From Liolophura sinensis (Eukaryota; Mollusca; Polyplacophora; Chitonida; Chitonidae): DNA of 64,000 bases. The stretch covers positions 30,239,608 through 30,303,607 of the forward strand of contig NC_088300.1 of NCBI RefSeq assembly GCF_032854445.1, written 5' to 3'. The notes under the pieces were generated by a model. The model was given only the letters and a program-made list of their open reading frames with translations. It searched no databases and had not been told where the DNA came from. Made by a program: the position numbers and the translations under genes. The stretch's first letter is position 1; each line of letters begins with the position of its first letter. Of this stretch, positions 54,811-64,000 are shown piece by piece.

Positions 54811-55010
54811 GTTTCATTTTATTGTTGTTTAACGCCTTATATTTATTACTATGAGTAGCAGTTTTATGAGACGAATAAATCAGTGTTCTAGGGGATACCT
54901 CCGACCCTTGACAACGTTGTATTGGTGGAAGACAACTGATTTTTGACAAGGTTAGATTTGGCAGACTGATGCACTGAGGCGGGATCCGCTGTTGTCCCTG
55001 AATGCTCACC
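54795..55010 (-). repeat. Possible further SINE copy, divergent
   Basis: Begins with TTTATTTACTCGTTTCATTT, TATTGTTGTTTAACGCC, resembling a SINE1-like (AAAT)n tail in minus orientation. The remainder does not match the SINE1 body closely. It lies between V copy 1 and U copy 6. Confidence 0.3.
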
Positions 55011-55150
55011 AGTGCCAAAACGAAATAACAAGAGAGGGCAATCCGCTATCGAGCTGCACATCGTGCGCCCTATTTATTGTAAGATATGCGCTTTTTAAAG
55101 AGTTGATCAAATACAGCTGCATTCCGTGACACTAGAACCAAACAACAAAC

Positions 55151-57415
55151 TGTAATGACAGATGAGTTATTAGAGTTTTGTGATATAAAGGTTGTGCTTA
55201 TATTTTAATTTCCGGGAATGTTATACCATGAAAGACTACAGTGTAGAGAGTTAAACTAGAACAGCTACATGTAGTACCCGCTGTCGAAAGTTGTCAAGGA
55301 CCACATAAAAGCATTGAGATATCCTGGTTGCCAATGATAAGCGGCCAAACATTCAGCCCGCTACACTGACTTAAAAAACTTAGGAAACAATTGCATTGTG
55401 CAATTTCAATATTGCTCAGTCGTTCTGTTTTAAAATTTATTATAAAAACGCGCTGCCAGGAATCCTAGCACAACTATTACTTTCGCTTAAAACAACCTAA
55501 AGCCTTGATTGTTTCTGCTCTTTACAAAGTGAGAAATGAAAGCAACGTACGTTGCCTGTCTACTAGGTGCTCTAGCAGCAACAAGCCAGTTACCGGAAAA
55601 CCATCGTAGTGGTTCATTTCAAACCAATATTACGGCCTCTGATAGATGAATATTCAGTGTGATTGTTAACAGTGTTTTGGCTTATGAGGCGAGAACACAG
55701 CTTCAGGCCTGCGGACACCAACATACGTTGTTCTTCTTCACACCCTCAACAACCTGAAAAATTTCAGCTGTGATCCATAGTACACTATACACAAAGTTAA
55801 GTGTAATGAATTTGTGCAGCAATTATCTCTAGCTAAGCAGTTCTTCTTTTTTAATTTCCTGCTTTCACTGGTTACAGCCCGTCTATGACCACATTGTGCA
55901 GGATTGGGCCATAGTGAGGCTTTCCCGTTCTGAGCGCATTTTTGTTGAATAGCCCAAGCAATCCGTTGTAGTAGATTAACGACGAATTCACTGGAAATCG
56001 CAAGAAGGAAAAAATCTACATCACATTGATATCGATCTTTGATTTAGCCGGATATTTGTTTTACTTATAACGTGTCACGGGATATTTTGAGAAGAGAGAG
56101 AAATGCAGAGTAATTTACGACAACGATCGGGTCAAAAAACAGCCGGTGTAGTTTGGACTGCATGACAGATCAGCTTTTGGTGACATTCCTGGCTCATTAA
56201 AAAGGAACCACGTTAGATAAAAAATGTTCCATGTGATAATTTCCAAAGAAAGAAGCAGAAGTTCGACTTACGAAGTACATATAATGTTTGAATACTTCAG
56301 TCACGTGCACGTTCCAAGATGCACTTGAGAATCGAGTAGGTTATGGGGCTTGAATTACATCTGACTTGTGTAACCAAATGTGCCCGTATGCAGGTGTTAC
56401 ATTGCGTAATTATGTGGCTCCGTTGGGAGCAGTGGAGAGGCTTCTTGCATGACCTAATGTAAAGATTGTCTTCTTTTTTAAATCTTATTTCATCGCCACG
56501 TTTTGATCCAGTACCTGTCAGTCGAATTTCCCTGGGGTTGATTAGGCGAGAGTATCTTTACTGATTACCACCGACAAAAACCAGACCCGCGGAATTTTCT
56601 AATCAGGTAAAATACTGTGTTTGGGGATGTTCGTGGTGTGATAAGTGCGATAAATGTTTGACTTCGTTATAAACATTGCGCAGGCAAACTCACGAAACCA
56701 AAATTAGATTCAATCACAACTGGAGGGCAGAATGAACCAATGAATGCTTGGGATTTAACGTCGTACTTAATCACTTTTCAGTCATAAGAAGACAAGGGGT
56801 TATTTGGTGTACGCACATAGTCTTTGGTATGATCTGGGATCTTCCGACTCTGTTGAATGGACGATGAATTTATCATCAAAATATCTAAAAAGGACAGCTG
56901 ACGATTGTTTCTCTCCTTGTCTTTCTTCAAAGTCTTGTACTCCTAACGCCGTGAACAAAGTTTAATAAAAGCTTATGTTTATGACTAGCGTTACATTATT
57001 CCATATGGGGATTTAGATCACCGGTAAATGAATGTAGCTCTTGTAAAATGATGTCTTTATGGGAGCAAACTTTACGCCTATTTTAACGTAAGCGGAAGCA
57101 GTTATTTGTCATACGAGATTTACATTATTCATCCTATTGTTAGTCTTACATTTGTGCACCAAATGGCAGTCAAAGTCACGGTAAACAATTCAACTGTATT
57201 CTGATGCGGTATCAACTTAAATGTCACCCAGGTTGTATAGCAATGCCTTTGAACACTCATGATGTTGTCACTGACTGCAGCTAAAGAGATTATACATTTT
57301 AACGAAAAAAGGTTACCTAGATGCTTATAATGTAAACAGTCCAGTTACGGCCAGACCAGGACATGTAAATATGGCCTTGGTGCTACAGCTTGTTCAGTTC
57401 ATAATTTACCAATTT
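55151..57415 (-). repeat. U unit, copy 6, full length
   Basis: The first 650 bp are nearly identical to copy 4b (for example GTAATGACAGATGAGTTATT and CGCTGTCGAAAGTTGTCAAG), so one of the two is recent or they have been homogenised. In minus-strand sense the frames LIPHQNTVELFTVTLTAIWC, KEDNLYIRSCKKPLHCSQRS, LVRCNSSPITYSI and NCLARDNCCTNSLHLTLC are readable, with stops in between. A SINE2 end lies inside it at 56,735-56,830. Confidence 0.75.
56735..56830 (-). repeat. SINE2 3' end within U copy 6
   Basis: The plus strand reads ATGAATGCTTGGGATTTAAC, GTCGTACTTAATCACTTTTC, AGTCATAAGAAGACAAGGGG, the inverse of the SINE2 tail. It is absent from U copies 4b and 7, so it arrived after the U unit had spread. 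Confidence 0.65.
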
Positions 57416-57807
57416 ACTTTATGGTATTAAATACTAATCAGCTTGGGAATCTGATGTATGAGCCACCTTCAGGACCCGGTTTTTCAAAAGTGGAAGATTT
57501 TAACCAGATTTACCTTTAAGCCCTGTCTTCAATTTTGTACTTAGTCTAAAAACAATTGTCTAACATTATATTAAATATGAATTTAAACTGCTGCGGTTCT
57601 ACATTAGCTTTGGAAAACTTCATCAGCTGCTCAGTTTGACTAAAATGTTAAATATGAAATGTGACTTAATACTAGTAACAGCTAATACATTTTGTAACAA
57701 GTGGACCCTGACTGATTCGAAAACATCATAGTTAATAAAAGAGCACAACTTTTCCATCTAAATTGTCTGCTGAAGCACGTTTTACAAAACATTCACAGTT
57801 CTTATTG

Positions 57808-57842
<35 letters not shown>

Positions 57843-58056
57843 ACGCGATTATCCTAGTGATTAACTATTTCATAGGTGTTTAAAGCCTGACATATAGGGC
57901 ATTCTGCCGGCAATGAGCCCAGCATTCATAAAACAGTTTCTGTGTCTCTGTGTCTTTTGCGAAGATAGACACAAATTATAAAGGAATAAAGTAGTTTGTC
58001 TAGATCCGTTTTAGAAGACATTCGACATTTTTCTTGAAGCGCGTTTACCATAGTGA
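57416..58056. repeat. Spacer with a 29-base poly-T tract
   Basis: An uninterrupted run of T fills 57,810-57,838. Neighbouring sequence shows no SINE body, so its origin as a retroposon tail is unproven. The rest is unmatched. Confidence 0.6.
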
Positions 58057-58284
58057 TTATTTATTTGTTTTTACGCCATAATCAAAAAAATTGTCAGTTA
58101 TATGTCGGCCATGTAGTTTATGGGTGGAGGTAAGAAGAGGGCCCGAAGTAAACCAGCTCCTTTCTCCAGGTATCTGACAAGCCTTTCGCTCACTGCCGCT
58201 GCCAAAACGGGTGAGCTGGATTCGCGCATGCTATTTCAATGCCCAAGGACTCGGCAGTCAGTCAGCGCTATGATTACGTGTCCG
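58057..58284 (-). repeat. SINE1-like, divergent
   Basis: TTTATTTGTTTTTACGCCAT, GTTTATGGGTGGAGGTAAGA, AGCTCCTTTCTCC and GGGTGAGCTGGATTCG appear in the SINE1 minus order, but many segments differ. It appears to be an older subfamily. Confidence 0.45.
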
Positions 58285-58560
58285 CTTCGGTGTTCCAATG
58301 GTTAAAACATACGCTTGGGATCAAAACCAGGCCGAGTCATTCTAAAGACTTAAAAATCGCACTTGTTGCCGCCTTGCTTGGCGCTCAGCATTTATAGCTT
58401 AGAACAGGGAAACAAAACTGGTTGGCTCGGTGTCAGTATAATGTGTCTAGGTGGGGTGTCATATCTACTTGCCCTGCCACAGAGAACACACAGAATATGT
58501 AGTAACACCTAATGACATTTGTTATGTACGACGTAAAAAAAAGTATAAATACATATGTAA
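58285..58560 (+). repeat. SINE2-like, divergent subfamily
   Basis: TGTCCGCTTCGG, GGTTAAAACATACGCTTGGG and CAGGCCGAGTCATTCTAAAG resemble the tRNA-derived head. GCCTTGCTTGGCGCTCAGCA, GGTTGGCTCGGTGTCAGTAT and GTTATGTACGACGTAAAAAA follow in SINE2 order. Confidence 0.6.
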
Positions 58561-58694
58561 TTATAATTAGTCATCTATGCCTTCACTTTATTCCCACATG
58601 GACATTACGCCAGGGACAAGATACGATTATTTTGTAAAACGGGCCATTGTATTTTATTTATTTCACTGCTGATTTACGTCGCACTCAAATCTAA

Positions 58695-59525
58695 GAAGAA
58701 CCTGAGCCATTGTAAGCGTTGATTCTAACGCCGTCTGCACGCACTATAGGTAGTATTGACAGTTTCCATGTGAAACCAGTGCGTGATGGCGTCACCGGTC
58801 GCAATAATGACGCGGTTTGTGTCCAATAGTCTTCTGAGCAAACACCTACTTACCTGTCTAAATCTCCAATTACAACAGAATATGTACCAATGTATTGACC
58901 ATCCCTGTCTGACGTCTTAAGTCTGAAATGTGCAATTTATGGTTTAAATGCGAAGTGTCTGGAGCCAGAATATACACGTTCTAGCTAATAAGAAAAGTAA
59001 TCTATTTCTAGGAAAGTACGACTGAGAGACTCGAATCGCCAGCACACATCATTTTGGCCTCAGACACTAGAACGATAGACGATCTTTATTTCTGTAATTA
59101 ACTTGCAATCGATTTTTGTTAGAGACTTGTTTATTTGTTGAGCAGTGCTTGACGTGGAAGACAATATACCAACAAGGACTAAACACTGCGTACTTTTGTG
59201 TTGATAGTAAATTCAAGTTAATCAACAGGATGTACAAATAACAGTGGTTGTAAGTCTGTCGAAAACAACATGTTTAACTCACATAAACAGCAAAATTCAT
59301 CACTTTGAATCGGTCCTCGTTAAACTTTCAAGGCTCCCGAATCGCGTCATTTCACTAGTGTTAGTTGATTACACTGAGGTCAGTTCGAGGGGCATCAAGC
59401 GGTTCTTCTTGCAAGTTAAATCTGAAATAATAAGTGAATGGCAATTTTACCGTAACGAACCAATTTGGTATGACTGCAAAGAAAGTGTCATGACATTTTA
59501 CATAGTTATATTTAGATCATTTAAA
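58695..59525 (+). repeat. Block V, copy 2
   Basis: Second copy of 53,905-54,810, followed about 1.1 kb later by U copy 7, repeating the V-U order of copy 1. The longest frame within or next to it is described in the next entry. Confidence 0.75.
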
Positions 59526-59732
59526 CAATTCTGTTCTGTTGGGCTCATCATGTTGAAATTGTGCGGTGAGGCTAATTACAGATGTAAACCTATGTTGTTT
59601 CATGGATTGTTTTTACACGGATTGTATTGTTTAACATCTGCGTCTTGGAGTTTGCTGTGTAACCTGATACCACTGAACTTAATTTCGTACCGAGTCACAT
59701 CCCGAGAAAGCGCAGTTGCGGGAAGGTGTTAA
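59244..59732 (+). CDS. 162-codon frame in V copy 2, unknown protein
   Basis: The longest open frame in the window. Recognisable segments are LTHINSKIHHF, FLQVKSEIISEWQFYRNEPI, WYDCKESVMTFYIVI and a hydrophobic C-terminal third (LFLHGLYCLTSASWSLLCNL). V copy 1 keeps a matching frame (THVNSKIGNF, FYHHEPICHDNKDS, TFYMVI) although a stop and indels break it. The shared reading FYxxEPIxxDxKxS favours past coding. There is no convincing signal peptide or start context: the frame begins at a non-ATG codon and the first ATG lies further in. Family unknown. It could be an exon of the gene whose other parts lie in U, but U reads on the opposite strand, which speaks against that. Confidence 0.35.
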   Translation: MVVSLSKTTCLTHINSKIHHFESVLVKLSRLPNRVISLVLVDYTEVSSRGIKRFFLQVKSEIISEWQFYRNEPIWYDCKESVMTFYIVIFRSFKQFCSVGLIMLKLCGEANYRCKPMLFHGLFLHGLYCLTSASWSLLCNLIPLNLISYRVTSRESAVAGRC

Positions 59733-60649
59733 AGTCTATTCTACCCCAAAAATGAAAAAAAGGTTTTTGAAAAAACACCATATTTTATACTGCCGTTCTC
59801 TTTTATACCCTCAGCAAAGGTCATGCATTTAGACCAATCAGCGATAATCTTAGGCCATTGCAGCTGACCTAGATGTGTAAAAGCTGGGTATGTTTGACGT
59901 CGTGCCTTATTGTTGTGTGAGATAGGAATGTAAAAGTTTACTGTACATGTATTATGACTTCATACCACTGATATTAGATTGGAACGTCATAAAACGAACA
60001 AGTTTCTTTTTCCACTTTATAGCGTCTTTGTATACATCAAAAATGTAAAAACAAAAGTGATATCTCTCGGATGAGCGAAATAATTAACACTTTTATCACT
60101 GTAGGAAATTCCTATAATTCGCCATTATATAAACCATAAAAGCAAGTATAATAAACAAACTCAAATTCTTTTATTTGTATAAATAAACAGCAGGGAATGA
60201 TATTATTTGGGGCGGTAAACGTACCCGCCGGTGTGTTGCGTGACAACACAGCATTCCGAGTACCTCTAGACCAATGATGTCTAATAAATTGCAATTAACA
60301 TCGCTGCATTTTTCTTTACCTAATTCTACTTCAGTCATGATGCTAGAGGATGTGTAACTTGGTAATATTTATGCCTTTACATGAACAGTTAGAATAAAGC
60401 CCTAACTAAGGTAAATTGACAAGAGGCTGTGTTTAACACTGTCGTACGTCACTGTGCTGTACGGCTTAATTATGTTTGATGGAACCGCTCCCTCTAGGAT
60501 GCTATTGCTAGAGGCCAAACTGTAGACAGCTCAAGGGTTAGCGTTCAATAACACAAAACTTTGTATTTCGATTCTGTTCTTAAAAAAAACATGATACATT
60601 AAAAAAAAATCCGAAAATGTATACCTGATTTCGACGTACAATTCCAAAG
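59733..60649. other. No recognisable feature
   Basis: AT-rich spacer between V copy 2 and U copy 7 with no supported frame or repeat. Confidence 0.5.
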
Positions 60650-62760
60650 TGTTTTTAAACCACTGTCAATCATTGGTCCATTTGCTACATGGACATTAAT
60701 TCACAAGGATAGCTGACAGTCACAAAATGTCATAGACGTACAAGAACATGTTGTACCTGCTGTCTAAAGTTCAGAGAGACAATCTGACAACTTGACCGCA
60801 GGGAGATATTCTGTTTGTCAATGATAAACAGCCATATATTCATCCCGTTACCCAATGCCCTTGTGCAATTTCAAATTGCAATGTCCATTGACATTTTTCT
60901 TTCATGTTCATTATAGAAATGCACTTGAATGAATCACACGTGAAGTTATGATTGTTCCTGTCTATTATAAAGTGAGAGAATAAAAATCCCTGAAATTGCC
61001 TTAGATTAGGTTGTTCTAACAGCAACAAGCCAGTTTCCGGAAAGCCATCATAGGGGTTCATTCCAAACCAGTGTAACGGTTCCCGATAGATCAATATTCC
61101 ATCTAACGGTTTCAGTGTTCCACTTACGAGGCGAGAACACAGCTTCAGGTCCGCGGACAACAACATACGCTGTTCTTCTCCTCGTCCCACAAACAACCTG
61201 TCAAATTCCAGCTGTGATTTATAGTACACTGTGCACAAAGTTAAGTGTAATGGATTTGTGCAGCAATTATCTCTAGCTAAGCAGTTCTTTTTTTCTTTCC
61301 CGCTATCAACGGTGACAACCCGTCAATGAGCACATTGTGTAGGATTTAGGCCATTGTAAGGCTTTCCCGTTCTGAGCGCATTTTGTTGAATAACCCAAGC
61401 ACTCTGTTGTAATAGATTAATGATCGCCGACGAATTAACAAGAAATCGGAAGAAGAAGAAAATCTATATCCCGTTGATGTCGATCTCTAATTAAGCCGGA
61501 TATATATTTTACTTATAACGTGACTTGGGGGTACTTGGAGAAGAGAGAGAAATGCAGCGAAATTTACGACAACAGCAATTAAAACGGTAGGAACAAAAAA
61601 CAACCGGTGTGGTTTAGACTGAATGACAAATGGTTTCTTCGTGACATTCCTGGGTAATTAAAAAGGAACCACGTTAGAAAAAAATGCTTGATGTGATAAC
61701 TACCAAAGTTTGAATAGTTCAGTCATGTGTATGTTACTTATAGTTCTTTTGTCAGATTGCCCCTTGATAGATAAACAGTACCTTCTGAGAATCGAGAGCC
61801 CATGGGGCTGTAATTACACCTGACTAGGGAGATGTTTCGTACTGCAATTCTGCGGCTCCGCCAGGAATCGTCGAAATGTTTTTTGCAACACCTAATGTGA
61901 AGATTGTCTTCCCATTTTTCATCAGACTTTCGTTGCCAGGTTTTTACTACAATACAGGTCACCTTCCAGTGCAATTTACTTTGGGTAGTTATACTACAAT
62001 CTCTTTACTAATTAACACCGCTAAAACCCGACCCCCAGGGATTCTGTTAACCGGGTAAAACCGCGTGTTACGGAATTCTATGCATCGGTGTGATAAGTGC
62101 AAATGTTTAACTTTGTTTTAAACACCGCGCAAGCGAAGCCCCGAAGCAAGATTAGAATTTAATTACAACTGGAAGGAAGATGAAATGAGTATGGAGTGAA
62201 ACTACTCTACAGCAAACTCTTTTTTGCTTTTTATTCTTCTTGCCCATGGATTATCAAGATATCCAGAGAGCCTATCTGGCGACTGTTTCACTCATGTCAT
62301 TCACTAAAGTTTATAACTATTAAGGTCGTGAACAATGTTTTATTTTCACAAACGACTTTGTTTTGTGACTTGCATTACATTACTCCACATTTGATTCAGA
62401 TCACCAACAACTAAATGCACAGATTGCAAAATAATGTATTTCTAGGAGCAATCTTTTTTTTTACCTGTACTAAATGTAAACGGAAACATCAATTTCTCGT
62501 CTGCGTTTGACATTGTTAAGGCTGTTATTGTTAATCTGACGTGTGTACCACGTGTCTGTTGATATGGCATTAAACCATTAAACCGTATTCTTATGTGGTA
62601 TGAACTAAATGACACGCAGCTCATACAACAATGCCTTGTAACAATAATTATACAGTCAATGTGGCGTACCGGTACTTCATGAAAACGTTAGCTAAATGCC
62701 AACAATGTCAACAGTCCATTAACGGTGAAGGCTAGGAACAAGGATTTACCAATTTAATCT
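60650..62760 (-). repeat. U unit, copy 7, full length
   Basis: Homologous to copies 4b and 6 throughout but more diverged. In minus-strand sense CTVYYKSQLEFDRLFVG (start at 61,238) is preserved; a small insertion then shifts the frame, although the alternative frame stays open to 60,840 by chance or by adaptation. Upstream it keeps WEDNLHIRCCKKHFDDSWRS and SLVRCNYSPMGSRFS (61,738-61,974) and FNAISTDTWYT. Confidence 0.75.
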
Positions 62761-64000
62761 GGTATAAAATATCAGTCAATAAGTGAAAATGCCATGTTTC
62801 GATTGATTCAAAACGTTTAGCTGATATTGTTAATCCGCATAACCGTTAGTAGACACCTAATTTAAACCACATGTTTATCTTTCTTTGTGTAGTCTATTTG
62901 CAAAGACGCCATTTTCCACTTTTTGTTCCCACTGCAAATAACGCGAGTAAGTTTAGGATATATATTTTTGTGAACAGGTAGAAATTAGTAAACGTCTGAA
63001 AATGTTTATCTAAAGTTGACAAAGCAAGGCAAACAAACTGAGTTTAAAATCACTGGCAACCAACACGATCGATATAGTTCATAAAATCCACCACAGAATT
63101 CATCGCATAATTGCACTTTAATCAGCCAAAGATGAAAAACAAATTAACTCAGTGAAGGTAGTTTTTATATAATTCAACTGATGGTTATGCAAATAGCCAG
63201 AGAACCGTTTCCCAGTGCTTGTTGTCCTAACGAAAAGTGGGAATGGGGATTGAGCACTCAACCCATTCACCTTTTTTGTACTCTGTAACTTTTGAGTGTC
63301 AATAAACAGCCAAAAATGGTGTGATTGCCTGTATCATGACATTCAGGTTTAAGGTTTGATCACCCATCGCCCCTTCTCCTGCTTCTTGTAACAGTTCGCC
63401 TATATGTTCGCAAAGGGGCGGGCTGCTGGTATTCTTAGTCAATCGCTCACCAGGAGATTATTTTCTCTTGATTTCCCATCCTAAAAAATCTGTGATGTAG
63501 GCAACACAATGCATTGGGATCATTAGTTTTCATGAGACTGCGGTTAGATTTGACCGATTACTGTTAAGAAAGGTTGACACTAGAGTTGCATGAAGGAGTC
63601 TCATATCGATTTTATAATACGCTGATATTACCTTATCTGTATAGAACTTATACCTATTCATAGCAATAAATATAAAGTTCGATTTCCGTACACCTTTTTT
63701 TTTTCATTTCTTGTCAAAAATTGGGTGGACCAGAACCAAACCAGGATTTAATGCATTTAATCAAACTGATTCATATTCAACAGACCATGTCTCCGTTACA
63801 TCGGATTGATGTTAAGGGTATCGATTATGGATCAATGGATCAATTATTGACTGGAGACCTCCATTAACAGATTTGAAAAACAACGAAACAACCAGATTTG
63901 AAGTCGAACACAAGATCACACTGGTCGGCAAATGTACCCGGATTTGATAGTAAATACACAAGAAATAAAATAACGACGTCTTTGATTATGGGTTGCACTA
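62761..64000. other. No recognisable feature
   Basis: Unmatched AT-rich sequence to the window end. No U or V landmarks and no supported frames. Confidence 0.5.

Noticed and set aside
57810-57838. Poly-T tract as the tail of a processed pseudogene on the minus strand
   Set aside because: No coding-like sequence or target duplication is visible next to it.
1-64000. Ribosomal RNA genes, integrated virus genomes, long terminal repeats, intact transposases or reverse transcriptases
   Set aside because: Looked for on both strands; no long frame with such motifs and no recognisable rRNA segment or LTR pair was seen.

Overview
The window looks like gene-poor, repeat-rich nuclear DNA of an animal, most probably a mollusc and plausibly a bivalve. 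I see no bacterial gene organisation, no intron-free gene of ordinary length, no rRNA and no convincing tRNA gene. The lineage call rests on three SINE-like families recalled from molluscan genomes: a tRNA-headed SINE whose 3' part reads like 'GAGTACGGCGTAAAACA' plus an (AAAT)n tail (SINE1); a second tRNA-headed SINE ending 'GTTAAGTACGACGT..CCCCAAGCA' (SINE2); and a 3' core 'CCACAATATGGCTGAT..GTTAAGCCA' with an ATTC-rich tail (SINE3). No database search was run, so host assignment is an inference.

Region 1, about 1-15.8 kb, is a patchwork of old duplications. A degenerate multi-kilobase unit (blocks P, A and Q) occurs two to three times in direct orientation, and each copy is interrupted by different insertions. 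Other repeats here are a ~970-bp element with terminal inverted repeats (E1; two near-complete copies and one 3' part), an 18-unit minisatellite that seems to have grown from the E1 terminus, a ~420-bp repeat (W), decamer arrays of AGGTAGCGAG, and a local duplication at 8.2-9.15 kb with a conserved minus-strand peptide end.

Region 2, about 11.3-20.3 kb, holds three copies of an ~820-880-bp foldback element (E2) with long inverted arms carrying TGACGTCA-like palindromes. The last copy abuts the broken 3' end of a retroelement, probably Penelope-like. Region 3, about 20.4-35.4 kb, is mostly unique sequence with a few protein-like open stretches, a paired E-box site, G-rich tracts and a nested SINE2-in-SINE1 insertion.

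Region 4, about 35.8-62.8 kb, is the most interesting part. A ~0.8-2.2 kb unit (U) occurs at least eight times in both orientations, and a second block (V) accompanies it twice in the order V-U. Several U copies keep similar open reading frames with matching cysteines, but stops and frameshifts are common. It resembles a locally expanding, largely decayed gene family; a non-coding mobile element is the main alternative. A complex satellite lies at 47.7-48.5 kb and a TA-flanked MITE at 51,996-52,254.

No complete gene can be modelled with confidence. Coding entries are candidate exons or pseudogene fragments. Where I could, I separate sequence observation from family knowledge and inference.
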